From assembly GCA_030841085.1 (NCBI GenBank), contig JAVEDP010000032.1, positions 84,684 to 148,683 on the forward strand: a stretch of DNA of 64,000 nt. The letters are read 5' to 3'. The notes beneath the pieces are model-generated. The model did no database searches. It saw nothing but the letters and a program-made list of their open reading frames with translations, and was not told the DNA's origin. Numbering within the stretch: position 1 is the first letter of the stretch; each line of letters starts with the position of its first letter. The stretch is from Pyrinomonadaceae bacterium (GTDB taxonomy: Bacteria > Acidobacteriota > Blastocatellia > Pyrinomonadales > Pyrinomonadaceae). Position numbers and translations under genes: made by a program. Below are positions 41,685 to 50,919 of this stretch, in pieces.

Positions 41685-42731
41685 ATGAAATACACCGCTC
41701 TAAAAGTTTCCTCGCTCGCACTACTGATGCTGACGTGGGCGTCATTTCTTTCGGCGCAGTCGTCAGTGAAAACTATCGAATGGGAAACTCTTCGTCCGGA
41801 CGGTGAAGCTTTTTCGGTGCAGATGCCGAAAGGCTCAACTGCGCAATCCAGCAAGGAGACCTATCACAAGTTCGAACTGAATACGAGCGTCTATGTTTCG
41901 CAACTTCCAGGCGGGCCGGTCTTCGCCGTCGTTGCCTTGAGCGGAATCAAATCCAATCCAGCGATGTATTCAGAAATGGAGCGTCTAAATTCATATGTCG
42001 ACGCTTTCAAGAATCTGTTTCCGCCAAAAATTCGACCGAAGGGCGCAGTCGCGAAATTGACGCTGGTTGGCGACAAGGTCCTGCAAGGCAACCCGGGACG
42101 CGAATACCGCCTGACTGTTCGCAGTTCTCAGCCAGCTACAGCCGTGTCGGAGCCCGAGCTTTCCGGAACGGCGCAGGTGTTTGCTACAAAGAAACGTTTT
42201 TACGCCGTCGTATTTCTGAATAACAAGAAAGATGACGAGTTGCAGGAACAGTTTCTGAGTTCATTTCTAATTCCGGAAAGAATCGCGCCCGCTGCAACCG
42301 TTGCGGCGCAACCCCCGGCTGAGCAGCCGCAAGTACAAAAAGCGAGTTCCGAAAGCAGAGACGCACCTGCCGCGGAAGTGACCGCAGCGGAAGCGGCGGC
42401 TGCTGCTCCGAGCGCCGGCGAAGCGAGCGACGTGCCGCACTCAAAAAAGCGCGGTCCGATTTCAGGTGGCGTACTTAACGGCAAAGCTCTGTACTTGCCT
42501 CAACCTGAATATCCGGCGGCGGCGAAAGCGGCTGGAACTGCCGGGACTGTTGTGGTGCGCATAACAATTGATGAACAGGGTAACGTGATTTCCGCCACAG
42601 CAGTGTCGGGACCGCCCGCCCTGCAGCAGGTCAGCGTGAATGCTGCGACGCAAGCAAAATTCGCACCTACGCTGCTGGTTGGCGAGCCGGTGCAAGTGGT
42701 TGGAATCATCACCTATAACTTCATTCGCTGA
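41685..42731 (+). CDS. TonB C-terminal-domain protein
   Basis: 348-aa protein. The N-terminus looks like a cleavable signal peptide (SLALLMLTWASFLSAQ) rather than the uncleaved anchor of classic TonB. Residues 25-210 are an uncharacterised beta-rich domain. Next is a Pro/Ala/Glu-rich linker (about 210-260), and from about 270 to the end the TonB C-terminal fold (YPAAAKAAGTAGTVVVRITI, then FAPTLLVGEPVQVVGIITY). It could contact TonB-dependent receptors from the periplasm or act as a receptor-associated protein. CCAGGAG precedes the start. Confidence 0.87.
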   Translation: MKYTALKVSSLALLMLTWASFLSAQSSVKTIEWETLRPDGEAFSVQMPKGSTAQSSKETYHKFELNTSVYVSQLPGGPVFAVVALSGIKSNPAMYSEMERLNSYVDAFKNLFPPKIRPKGAVAKLTLVGDKVLQGNPGREYRLTVRSSQPATAVSEPELSGTAQVFATKKRFYAVVFLNNKKDDELQEQFLSSFLIPERIAPAATVAAQPPAEQPQVQKASSESRDAPAAEVTAAEAAAAAPSAGEASDVPHSKKRGPISGGVLNGKALYLPQPEYPAAAKAAGTAGTVVVRITIDEQGNVISATAVSGPPALQQVSVNAATQAKFAPTLLVGEPVQVVGIITYNFIR

Positions 42732-42761
42732 TGATGGCTTTGCCCGTCGTCGCAAATCTTT

Positions 42762-43298
42762 ATGGAGCGCGTTCTAAAAAGACTGGACAGAGGTCATGAG
42801 AAACTGCTCGCGACGGTGACGCCGTTGAATGATGCACTGTTTGCGCAACCACCAGCCGCCGATAGCTGGAGTATCGCTCAAATTATTCAGCATCTGGCTT
42901 TGGTTGAAGATCGCGTAATCAAGGACCTTGAGAAACAAATTTCTCGGCCGCCGCGAAAAGTAAGTTTTGTCCGGCGGTTTATGCCGACGTCGCTTGTTTC
43001 CTCCAGACTGCTGCGCGTGAAAGCGCCGCAGGCGGTTAATCCCGAAACCATGGGGAGCGCAGCCGCGGCAAGTGAAATCCCCAGCAAAGCAGCTGCGATC
43101 GACAATTACGATCGCGCGCGCAACGATTTGAAAACACTTTGCGCCACCCACGGCAACGATCGCTTTCGGCAAATCGTTTTCAAGCATCCATTCCTCGGCG
43201 AGATCGATGGCGTCGCCGCCGTGTCGTTCGTCGGCTATCACGAACAGCGGCATTACAAACAGATTCGTGAAGTGCTGAAGAAGCTTGGTGCTGGATGA
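42762..43298 (+). CDS. DinB/YfiT-like metal-binding protein
   Basis: 178-aa four-helix protein of the DinB superfamily. Metal ligands are expected at the His of IQHLALVED and the HxxxH in YHEQRHY near the C-terminus. Many relatives bind small thiols or handle stress, but no specific function can be given. It begins 30 bases after tonB and may be co-transcribed. Confidence 0.85.
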   Translation: MERVLKRLDRGHEKLLATVTPLNDALFAQPPAADSWSIAQIIQHLALVEDRVIKDLEKQISRPPRKVSFVRRFMPTSLVSSRLLRVKAPQAVNPETMGSAAAASEIPSKAAAIDNYDRARNDLKTLCATHGNDRFRQIVFKHPFLGEIDGVAAVSFVGYHEQRHYKQIREVLKKLGAG

Positions 43299-43307
43299 AA
43301 AAGAATT

Positions 43308-43440
43308 AGCCGCGGATTCGCGCGGATAAACGCGGGTCTGAACAGGACGATAAGGATCTGAAGTTCTAAGCTAGTCGCTTGTTCCCCTTAACTTTTGTCT
43401 GCGTTGCTTACCCGCGTTCATCCGCGTAATCCGCGGCCAA
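43308..43440. repeat. Inverted repeat, family H (CCGCGGATTCGCGCGGATAA type)
   Basis: CGCGGATTCGCGCGGATAAA (43311-43330) faces CGCGTTCATCCGCGTAATCC near 43413-43432. It occupies much of the gap 43299-43544 before the decarboxylase gene; no gene is seen. Confidence 0.8.
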
Positions 43441-43544
43441 ATCTTCTGCGGACGGATTTCGCGGCACCCGCTTGACGCATTCCCACTCGCGGTCTATCTT
43501 CGCTCGAATTCCTAGTAAGCTCTTTTCTCGAAAGCGTGAGTGAC

Positions 43545-44987
43545 ATGTCATCTAGCGTTGTTTCTGCAGCTCCAGCCTGGGCCATTTCAGATTATCTCGA
43601 AGTTCGCGAGGGCCGACTCAACATCAACGGCGCTGACGCCCTCGACCTTATCAGTAAGTACGACTCGCCGTTGTTCGTCTTCTCCGAACCGCGCATCCGA
43701 TCAAACATTCAGCGATTGAGGAGCGCCGCCGACTCGGTCGATCATCCGATCCGGTTCTTCTACGCTTCAAAAGCAAACTCAAACATGGCGGTGTTGAAAA
43801 CCGTTTTGGATTCGGGCATCGACGTTGAGGTGAACAGTGGCGGCGAGCTTTTCAAAGCACTACGCATCGGCTTTCGTCCGGACCAAATTATTTTTAACGG
43901 CACGAGCAAGAGCGCAGGCGAACTCGACGATGCGGTGCGCGCCGGAATTTATGCCATCAACGTCGATTCAATTTACGAAATCGGATTAGTGGAGGAAGCC
44001 GTTAAGCGTGTTTCAGCCGCGGCTGGCGGTACGGCCGCGAAGCCGGCGCGCATCGCGCTGCGTTTGGTTCCGGAAATCGGCACGCGTTCGCATCTGGGTT
44101 TGCAAACCGCTTTGCTGACTTCAAAGTTTGGCATTTCGTCTTCTGAAGTGCTGGAGGCTTTTCGGCGTGGCTTGCAAAACCCCGACCTGATTCACGTCTG
44201 CGGCATTCATATTCACGTCGGCTCGCAAACGCCCGACGTCGAACCTTTTGCCGAAGCATTTCGCAGCATGTGGGAACACTTGCTCGCGATTCACAGCGAG
44301 ACTGGTCACAGACTCGAGCATATCAACCTTGGCGGCGGAATTCCGGTGAACTACCTGCGCGATCGTTCGCAGGCAGATCAATTGCCGGAGCACGAGCGCG
44401 ATATGCTGGGCGCGGACCTTGAGCCTGCGGTCGTGTTAGCGGAAGCGTTGCGGGTTGCGCGCGAGTCGGCGCGTGCTGCCGGCGCCGAACATCTGCTGGA
44501 GCAAACAACGATCTTGTTGGAGCCCGGACGCAGCATCATCGCCGACGCTGGTCTTGTCTTAACAACGGTCCTCAACATGAAGCGGCGGCCGGAGACTGGC
44601 GACGTCTGGCTGCTGACCGACGCCGGCTACAACATCATGCTGTCGATGAACAATTACAAGTGGTACTACCATCTGATTTCGGCGAGCCGCGCCGGCGAAC
44701 CTCACGAGCAGGAGTACAAAGTTGCTGGGCCGCTCTGCGATTCAGGCGATGTGTATTTCGACATTGAACGCGAAGGGCGCTTGCCTGACTATCGGCGCCT
44801 GCCGGCGGAAGTGAAGCCAAGCGAGATTTTGGCGCTGCTCAACTCTGGCGCCTACTCGCTCGCGCAAATGTTTCACTACAACGGGCGTCCGTTGCCGGCG
44901 GCGGTGATGATTCGCTTAGACGGCAGCGCTGAAGTGATTCGCCGGCGCGATACGTATGAAGATTTGGTGACGAATGATGTGTGGTGA
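43545..44987 (+). CDS. PLP-dependent decarboxylase (LysA/DABA family)
   Basis: 480-aa fold-III PLP enzyme. The PLP-Lys is in FFYASKANSN and the phosphate loop in LGGGIPVNY. The active-site Cys-Asp pair is CDSGDVYF, and the partner-subunit tyrosine is in SGAYSLAQMFHYNGR. The closest common name is diaminopimelate decarboxylase, which makes lysine from meso-DAP. Several ornithine/arginine or carboxynorspermidine decarboxylases share the fold, and some loops (RDRSQADQLPEHERD) look atypical. I use the ATG at 43545; a GTG at 43536 is also possible. Confidence 0.82.
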   Translation: MSSSVVSAAPAWAISDYLEVREGRLNINGADALDLISKYDSPLFVFSEPRIRSNIQRLRSAADSVDHPIRFFYASKANSNMAVLKTVLDSGIDVEVNSGGELFKALRIGFRPDQIIFNGTSKSAGELDDAVRAGIYAINVDSIYEIGLVEEAVKRVSAAAGGTAAKPARIALRLVPEIGTRSHLGLQTALLTSKFGISSSEVLEAFRRGLQNPDLIHVCGIHIHVGSQTPDVEPFAEAFRSMWEHLLAIHSETGHRLEHINLGGGIPVNYLRDRSQADQLPEHERDMLGADLEPAVVLAEALRVARESARAAGAEHLLEQTTILLEPGRSIIADAGLVLTTVLNMKRRPETGDVWLLTDAGYNIMLSMNNYKWYYHLISASRAGEPHEQEYKVAGPLCDSGDVYFDIEREGRLPDYRRLPAEVKPSEILALLNSGAYSLAQMFHYNGRPLPAAVMIRLDGSAEVIRRRDTYEDLVTNDVW

Positions 44988-44991
44988 ATAG

Positions 44992-45430
44992 TCCAATGTC
45001 CAATGTCCAATGTCCAAGGGCCAAGATCAAACATTCAATAAAGACCGACTTCCTGCTCGCTTCGTCATTTATGATCGCTGCTTCCGTCCCAATTCCAGAT
45101 TCCAGATTCCAAATGCCAGAAAACCTTCCATCATATTCAGCGCTGAGAATACTCGAGCGCTGAGAAGGCTCCGCGAGTTGGCGACTTTTACTGATCGCCC
45201 ACTGCGACCAGTTGCTCACTCTGACCAGCTGCTTACTACGACCAGTTGCCAAAGATCTTGCATTGTCCTCGCTACGGTCTATTCGATCCGGAGCTTGATA
45301 CTCGTCAGCGCAGCACCGAGAATCTGGGAGTTAACTCTTGAATTTGGAATTTGGAATTTGGAATCTGGAATTTAAGCTGGAACTGGAGCCTCAACAAGCT
45401 CAGGACTCTCGCTTGGAATTTGGAATCTGA
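44992..45430 (+). repeat. Tandem short-word repeats (TCCAATG and GGAATTT types)
   Basis: CCAATGTCCAATGTCCAATG at the left and AATTTGGAATTTGGAATTTG at about 45341-45360 are direct word repeats. Between them CAGTTGC/GACCAG-type words recur in both directions. There is no gene in the 476-base gap, although short frames pass through it. Confidence 0.8.
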
Positions 45431-45463
45431 CTCTTGCGCAATCACCGAAGGAGGGCCTGCACA

Positions 45464-45955
45464 ATGCGTTACAAGCGCTTTGAAGACCTACCCGTCTGGA
45501 ACACCGCTATCGAACTCGCAATCGGCGTGTACATGCTTACTTCGAAACCAGAATTCGACAAACGCTACAGCCTAAAAGATCAACTCGAGCGCGCAGCTGT
45601 TTCGGTCTCGAACAATATCGCGGAAGGTTTCGAGCGCGGTACGAATAATGAGTTGCTCGCGTTCCTTTACATCTCACGCGGGTCTGCTGGAGAGAGTCGC
45701 TCAATTCTTTGCCTGCTCGATCGTCTTCACTGGTTTGCTAAACTACATCCAGACATTGCCTTGTTGCGAGCAAAGGCGGAGAGTTGCTCGAGGCAACTTA
45801 GGGCTTGGGTAGGATCGCTGCAGGATTCTGATTTGAAGGGCGAACGCTACGTCAATGTTAAAGTGCGTAGAGACGATCGAAAGACTCGCGAGCGCGAAGA
45901 GTTCCTGAAGGAGCTGGACGAGATTAGAAATAAGAGCGCAATCTCAGGTAAATAA
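45464..45955 (+). CDS. Four-helix bundle protein (S23/IVP family)
   Basis: 163-aa protein of the four-helix bundle family first found in 23S rRNA intervening sequences. Motifs are FEDLPVWNTAIELA, SLKDQLERAAVSVSNNIAEG and FLYISRGSAGESRSIL. The C-terminal 30 residues are an unusual charged extension. Function is unknown; such genes are often near repeats and mobile loci. GAAGGAGGG stands upstream of the chosen ATG. It ends one base before the permease gene start. Confidence 0.93.
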   Translation: MRYKRFEDLPVWNTAIELAIGVYMLTSKPEFDKRYSLKDQLERAAVSVSNNIAEGFERGTNNELLAFLYISRGSAGESRSILCLLDRLHWFAKLHPDIALLRAKAESCSRQLRAWVGSLQDSDLKGERYVNVKVRRDDRKTREREEFLKELDEIRNKSAISGK

Positions 45956-45956
45956 A

Positions 45957-47378
45957 ATGGATTCCGCTAATAAAAACCAACTCGTCCGCGGCCTAAGTCT
46001 TGTGGCCGCGATTTCTATCGTCATCGGCAACGTCATCGGCACCGGCGTATTTCTCAAAGCCCGCGTCATGACCTGCAACGTCGGCACGCCAAAGATGGTG
46101 CTGCTCGTCTACGTTATCGCCGGACTGCTGTCATTGGCCGGCGCGCTCACCTATGCGGAGCTCGCCGCAATGATGCCGCGCGCCGGCGGCGAATATGTTT
46201 TTCTACGGGAAGCGTATGGACCACGCTGGGCTTTCCTGTACGGCTGGATGTCGTTCTTCATCGGCAAGGCTGGTTCGCAGGCGGCGCTGGGTGTTGGCTT
46301 CGCAATTTTCCTGAACGTCTTGCTGGGCGGCGTGCTGAGTGGTCAGTACTTCGCCTTGAACTTGTTCGGCTATCAATTTCCCTTCGGACATTTGCAGGTG
46401 GTGGCGCTGGCAGCCATCGTGATCGTTACACTGATCAACTGTGCGGCCGTGAACGTAAGCGGCGGTGTGGCCGCTTTTCTGACCGGCATCAAGATCGCGC
46501 TTGTGCTGCTGGTCGGCATTGGCGCTTTCCTGTTGGCGCAGGGAGCCGACTGGTCGCACTTCGCGATGAGCAACGCCGGTGGCGCCTGCGAAGGCGTGTC
46601 CGCATCTGCGCGCGCGGGCTTTGCTGGCTTTGGCGCTGCAATGCTCGGCGCGTTATGGGCTTACGACGGCTGGAATAACGTGACGCTGGTTGCAGGCGAA
46701 GTAAAAGATCCGCAGCGCAATCTGCCGCGTGCTTTGATTGGCGGCATGCTGCTGGTGTCGGGACTCTACATCTTCGTTAACTTTGCCTACTTCTATGTAC
46801 TGTCGCCAACCGAAGTTGCGAACGTTTCGGCAGCGTCGTCGGTTGCCACGGAAGTTGCTCGCAGATTTCTTGGCCCGTTGGCCATCAGTTTGATCGCCGC
46901 GGCTTTGTTGTCATCGACTTTTGGCACATTGCACACTTCGATACTTACCGGCGCGCGCGTGCCCTACGCGATGGCCCAGGATCGGCTGTTCTTCCGCAGC
47001 CTCTCAAGAGTTTCAGCGCGCACGCACGTTCCCATCGGCGCTCTGATCGCGCAGGCAATTTGGGCCTGCATTCTCACTTTGTCGGGATCGTTTGATGCGC
47101 TAACTGACTACGCGATCTTTGGCCTGTGGATCTTCTACGCGCTCGTCACCGCTTCCGTGTTTGTATTCCGCAAACGCATGCCGGACGCGGAACGCCCGTA
47201 TCGCACCTGGGGCTATCCGGTGGTGCCGATTCTGTTTTTGATCGTGGCGGGAATGTTGCTGGTTAATACGGTGCTGACAACTCCGAAGCAGGCGTTAACA
47301 GGCGTCGCATTGATTGCGCTGGGCCTGCCGGTCTACTGGTATTGGGCGCGCTTAAATCAGCGACGCGATGAAAACTGA
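45957..47378 (+). CDS. APC-family amino acid permease
   Basis: 473-aa transporter with about 12 membrane helices. The first helix contains the substrate-binding IVIGNVIGTGVF motif (residues 17-33) typical of the amino acid-polyamine-organocation superfamily, followed by GLLSLAGALTYAELA. It exchanges or symports amino acids at the inner membrane; the neighbouring LysA-type gene makes a basic amino acid or amine a thinkable substrate, no more. There is no evident Shine-Dalgarno. Confidence 0.93.
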   Translation: MDSANKNQLVRGLSLVAAISIVIGNVIGTGVFLKARVMTCNVGTPKMVLLVYVIAGLLSLAGALTYAELAAMMPRAGGEYVFLREAYGPRWAFLYGWMSFFIGKAGSQAALGVGFAIFLNVLLGGVLSGQYFALNLFGYQFPFGHLQVVALAAIVIVTLINCAAVNVSGGVAAFLTGIKIALVLLVGIGAFLLAQGADWSHFAMSNAGGACEGVSASARAGFAGFGAAMLGALWAYDGWNNVTLVAGEVKDPQRNLPRALIGGMLLVSGLYIFVNFAYFYVLSPTEVANVSAASSVATEVARRFLGPLAISLIAAALLSSTFGTLHTSILTGARVPYAMAQDRLFFRSLSRVSARTHVPIGALIAQAIWACILTLSGSFDALTDYAIFGLWIFYALVTASVFVFRKRMPDAERPYRTWGYPVVPILFLIVAGMLLVNTVLTTPKQALTGVALIALGLPVYWYWARLNQRRDEN

Positions 47379-47392
47379 TCCAAGGAACGACT

Positions 47393-47641
47393 ATGCAGTT
47401 TCTGATAGAATTCAAATCAAGAGCAATTAAGGATCTGCGATCAATCAATGCTCAGGATAGACATCGAATCGTCTCCAAAATTGAAGAGCTTGAGAATGAC
47501 TTGAGTGGTAATGTAAAGCGGTTAACTAACTTCAGCCCGGAATACCGCCTAAGAGTCGGAGATTTTCGAGTTCTGTTTGAAGTCGAAGAAGAGAGGGTGA
47601 TAATCTACCGAGTCAAGCATCGAAAGGATGCTTATAGCTAA
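47393..47641 (+). CDS. RelE-family toxin
   Basis: 82-aa compact toxin of the RelE type with FLIEFKSRAIKDLRSI, the central NVKRLTNFSPEYRLRVGDFR and a C-terminal VIIYRVKHRKDAY, which includes the catalytic-type Arg/His/Lys region. RelE toxins cleave mRNA in the ribosomal A site. It lies before its partner, reversed compared with most TA operons. Confidence 0.92.
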   Translation: MQFLIEFKSRAIKDLRSINAQDRHRIVSKIEELENDLSGNVKRLTNFSPEYRLRVGDFRVLFEVEEERVIIYRVKHRKDAYS

Positions 47642-47648
47642 ATCGCTT

Positions 47649-47846
47649 ATGATCGAACTACATCCGGAAATCCTCAAAAAGAATGGCGAAAATCAGTTTG
47701 TCATTCTGCCTTATGAAGAATTCGCAGCCCTGCGCGAACTTTTGATTGATTATGAAGATCTCATCGACTTACGTGCTGCTAAACGAGAGAATCTTACCGA
47801 ACCGTCAGTTCCTCTCGCAGAAGTGAAGAGTGAGTTCGGTTTGTAG
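47649..47846 (+). CDS. Phd/YefM-like antitoxin
   Basis: 65-aa partner of the RelE toxin. The pattern is MIELHPEILKKNGENQFVIL followed by PYEEFAALRELLIDYEDLIDL, with an acidic C-terminus that ends VKSEFGL and probably wraps the toxin. The start at 47649 was chosen; an in-frame ATG at 47628 overlaps the toxin stop. Neither has a good Shine-Dalgarno. Antitoxin behind toxin is the order reported for HigBA-like systems too. Confidence 0.82.
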   Translation: MIELHPEILKKNGENQFVILPYEEFAALRELLIDYEDLIDLRAAKRENLTEPSVPLAEVKSEFGL

Positions 47847-47892
47847 CTTGAGTTCTCAATACTTCTCGCCCAGAGTTAAATCGCAAACAATT

Positions 47893-49083
47893 CTACCGCC
47901 GCACGACTTCAATCAGCGGCGGATGCGCGCCTTCACTGGTCGCCAGCAACGCTCGACCGTCGAGACGATACGCAATCGATTCACCCTGTTTGCGCTTTCC
48001 TAAATCGACTGGCTTCAGCGGTTGTTTCCAAATTTGATCGAACGGCGCGCGCGCGTCGCCCAAAACCAACTCATAACCATCGACGTAATCGCACAGCGCC
48101 ACTCGCAATCCATCAGGCGAAATGTCCCCACCGGTTACCAGGCCCCCAAAAAGACTGGGGATGTTCAACTCAGCAATCCGCTTGAGGGTCGTCGGCCCAT
48201 TTGTGTTGAGCGGAGCCGCGGCCTTGTAAACAACTGGGTTCGCAAAAGGAACCTTGCTGACGATGTAAAGATCGCCGGTCACCGGATGGACCAGCAACGA
48301 CTCGGCATCATGCGCGCCGTCGGGGTAACGCAAGCGAATGACTTCCGCATCCTCGGTGACAAGCGGTTTCAGTTTGGTGGATGAAGAGTCAGCCGGCTTT
48401 ATGGTGGGTTCTTTAACTCGGTAAACAATTATTTCCTTGCGCCGTCCTTCGTTGTCGCCGGTGTCGCCAATGTATAGATAGTTAACGCCAGTTTGCGGCC
48501 CCGGTCCCGCCGCGATGTCTTCCCAATCGAGCGCCGACGCGCCTCTTACTCGCCAGGTCCCGCGGTGCGCTCCCTGTTCATCGAGTGCATAAATATTTGG
48601 ACCATCGCCCGAATCGTTGTGCGTCCAATAAAGACCGGGGTTGTTACGTGAGGCGACAAGGCCGCTGCTTTCATTGATTGCCGGATCGTCGAGCCGGCCC
48701 AATACGCGCGGTGGTCCATACGTCTCGCTTGTCGTCTTCGGAGAAGTTTTTACTGGGCGCGGAGTGACAGCCGGCTTGGCTGCCTCGACACTCGTCGGGA
48801 TAGGTACCTGCTGGCACGCGGAAAGAGTCGCTAGGCAGAGGAACACCACCAACAGGATGGTAGGACAATACCTGGTTTGACTTCTTCTCTGTGCGGCTCT
48901 TGTGTGGTCTGTGTCTTTGTGGTGGATAGACTGCTGACGAATAGTTACGACAGAGCAAAAACGAACACTGAGTCTCCACATCGAACTAAGAGCGGGGGCA
49001 AGCCACCCTTCCCAACTGAGCATAATCGAAGTGAACGAAATTGAATTCAGAGCATGTCTCGAAAGGGTTCTGGGGCTGTTCAT
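47893..49083 (-). CDS. Putative lipoprotein with beta-propeller-like domain
   Basis: 396-aa reading frame. A lipobox (LATLSAC, Cys90) follows a hydrophobic run VVFLCLATL, so the mature protein is likely a lipoprotein. From about 120 on, the repeated GLYWTHNDSGDG, VNYLYIGDTGDNEG and LLVHPVTGDLYIVSK segments look like a beta-propeller of the SdiA-regulated/YjiK type. The start is problematic. The ATG at 49083 overlaps the murE stop (ATGA) but leaves a 90-residue leader whose residues 52-70 are family F repeat DNA, and no short signal start exists after the repeat. The 5' end may have been remodelled by the insertion. Confidence 0.68.
   Translation of the reverse strand: MNSPRTLSRHALNSISFTSIMLSWEGWLAPALSSMWRLSVRFCSVVTIRQQSIHHKDTDHTRAAQRRSQTRYCPTILLVVFLCLATLSACQQVPIPTSVEAAKPAVTPRPVKTSPKTTSETYGPPRVLGRLDDPAINESSGLVASRNNPGLYWTHNDSGDGPNIYALDEQGAHRGTWRVRGASALDWEDIAAGPGPQTGVNYLYIGDTGDNEGRRKEIIVYRVKEPTIKPADSSSTKLKPLVTEDAEVIRLRYPDGAHDAESLLVHPVTGDLYIVSKVPFANPVVYKAAAPLNTNGPTTLKRIAELNIPSLFGGLVTGGDISPDGLRVALCDYVDGYELVLGDARAPFDQIWKQPLKPVDLGKRKQGESIAYRLDGRALLATSEGAHPPLIEVVRR
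48888..48927. repeat. Repeat family F copy in the leader of the lipoprotein frame
   Basis: CTCTGTGCGGCTCTTGTGTG and GGTCTGTGTCTTTGTGGTGG are close to the arm sequences at 34658 and 59841. It is translated in the lipoprotein frame just before the signal sequence. Confidence 0.72.
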
Positions 49084-50594
49084 TTCTTTACGTCTGCTAA
49101 CGCTTCGCGCGCGACTTCTTTATCGTCGAAATGGAAAACTTCACGGCCGATGATCTGATAGTCCTCGTGTCCCTTGCCGGCTATCAACACCAGGTCGCCG
49201 CTACGCGCTTCAGCTACTGCCTGACGAATCGCATCGCGGCGATCGGCGATCTTGCGATAGGGCTTGCCCGTTTCTTTGATTCCCAGTTCTGCGTCGGCAA
49301 GTATCCGTTCCGGATCTTCCGTGCGCGGATTGTCGGAAGTCAGAATCACAACATCGCTGAGGCTGGCGGCTGCTTCGCCCATCGGCGCGCGTTTGCTACG
49401 ATCGCGATCGCCGCCGCAGCCAAACACGGTAATGATTTTTCCTTTCGTCACCTCACGCGCGGTTCGCAGTACATTCAACAATGCATCGTCGCTGTGCGCG
49501 TAATCGACGACCACCGCGAAATCCTGATCATGCTCGACGCGCTCAAATCGTCCCGGCGCGCCGGTGCACGTTTCGAGAGCGTTAGTGATGACGTCGAGTT
49601 CGTAACCGAGCGACAGACCACTGGCAACCGCAGCCAGCGTGTTGTAAATGTGCGGTGGGCCAACCAGCGGCGAATGAAAATCGCGCTCGCCCGCTGGTGT
49701 CCGCAAATTGAAACTCATACCGTCCAAAGAGAATTCCGGACTGCGCGCGGTAATATCCGCTTCCGATGTGACTCCGTAACGAACCACGCGCGCGCCTTCC
49801 TTCTCCAACTTTTCAGCCAGCTCAACTCCATACGGATCATCGGCGTTGATGACCGACACGCGCGGTTTTGTTCCCAACCGGCCATCAAACAGTCGCTGCT
49901 TTGCGTACCAGTAATTCTCCATAGTCTTGTGATAGTCGAGGTGATCGCGCGTGAGGTTGGAGAAAACTGCGACTGCGTATTCGAGTGCATCGCAGCGATG
50001 AAAATCCATCGCCTGGGACGAACATTCCATCACCGCCGTCTGGCAACCAATATCCACCGCTTCGCGCAGCAACCGTTGCATGTCAGTAGCCTCCGGCGTG
50101 GTGCGGTCAGCTTTACGCCGCTCAGCACCGAGTCGATATTCAACCGTTCCAGTCATGGCTACCGGCTCGCCGGCAGCTTCGGGAATCGATGCGATCAAAT
50201 ACGCGGTCGTAGTCTTGCCGTTGGTCCCGGTGATGCCGACGAGCTGCAATTCTCGAGAAGGATGATGGTGAACTTCGGCGGCGGCGAGGGCCATCGCGCG
50301 GCGCACGTTTTCAACTTGCAGCCAGGCGAAATCAGCGGGGGCATGCCCCCTTCCCAACCGCAATTCGACGTACGGATCTAGTTCCGAAATTACGCCGACC
50401 GCGCCTTGCTCGATCACTTGCGGCACGAACTTGTGCGCATCGAACAACTCACCGCGCACGGCAACAAATAAACTGCCCGGCCCCGCCCGGCGCGAATCGT
50501 GAGTTACGTCTGTTACCGCAAGGCCCTCATCGCCGGATAATTTTCCACCCGTCGCTGCGGCAATTTGTTTTAGAGTTACCGGATCATTTTTCAC
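49080..50594 (-). CDS. murE: UDP-MurNAc-tripeptide ligase MurE
   Basis: 504-aa Mur ligase that adds the third residue (normally meso-diaminopimelate) to UDP-MurNAc-L-Ala-D-Glu. Motifs are the ATP loop GITGTNGKTTTAY, the His-containing FSNLTRDHLDYH with the carbamylated-Lys region nearby, and SDNPRTEDPE, the DNPR signature of DAP-adding enzymes. The start is the GTG at 50594; the longer frame to 50720 runs into family G repeats. The usual MurE partners (murF, mraY) are not in the window, so it is detached from the division cluster. Confidence 0.94.
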   Translation of the reverse strand: MKNDPVTLKQIAAATGGKLSGDEGLAVTDVTHDSRRAGPGSLFVAVRGELFDAHKFVPQVIEQGAVGVISELDPYVELRLGRGHAPADFAWLQVENVRRAMALAAAEVHHHPSRELQLVGITGTNGKTTTAYLIASIPEAAGEPVAMTGTVEYRLGAERRKADRTTPEATDMQRLLREAVDIGCQTAVMECSSQAMDFHRCDALEYAVAVFSNLTRDHLDYHKTMENYWYAKQRLFDGRLGTKPRVSVINADDPYGVELAEKLEKEGARVVRYGVTSEADITARSPEFSLDGMSFNLRTPAGERDFHSPLVGPPHIYNTLAAVASGLSLGYELDVITNALETCTGAPGRFERVEHDQDFAVVVDYAHSDDALLNVLRTAREVTKGKIITVFGCGGDRDRSKRAPMGEAAASLSDVVILTSDNPRTEDPERILADAELGIKETGKPYRKIADRRDAIRQAVAEARSGDLVLIAGKGHEDYQIIGREVFHFDDKEVAREALADVKK

Positions 50595-50671
50595 GTTTCG
50601 AATTCTACGCAGCCGCTCAATGAAAGTCACATGACAGTACTTGAGCCGACTTTGCTTTCCGCGGCGCCCTC

Positions 50672-50830
50672 CGGCTTTGCCGCCTCCCGTGCGGAAAGGC
50701 TCTGCCTTTCCGGTAGGCATTGATTATCTTTCAGGCTACGCCTTCTATGAATGGCGGAGGCGTAGCCTCAAATCAGGGAGATGCGCCGCGGAAAGGCAAA
50801 GCCTTTCCGCACGGGAGGCGGCAAAGCCGC
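50672..50830. repeat. Large inverted repeat, family G
   Basis: Arms at 50672-50714 and 50788-50830 are complementary except for about two positions (core GCCTCCCGTGCGGAAAGGC). An inner pair AGGCTACGCCTTC/GAGGCGTAGCCTCA lies between them. It fills the gap between murE and the SIS gene; no gene is seen in 50595-50919 apart from it. Confidence 0.87.
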
Positions 50831-50919
50831 AACAGTCTCTCCTAATCAGCGAATGTGACCAGCAACACACTTGCGATGCTGCACAGTAACCAATACGATT
50901 CTCCACGGAGGGACCAACT

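Noticed and set aside
44981..45375. Short ORFs in the word-repeat region before the four-helix gene
   Set aside because: They follow TCCAATG and GGAATTT tandem words and have low-complexity translations; no start signal.
49131..50381. 416-codon plus-strand ORF opposite murE
   Set aside because: Complete overlap with a clear MurE on the other strand; the translation is rich in Arg/His/Cys with no domain, typical of antisense shadows in GC-rich genes.
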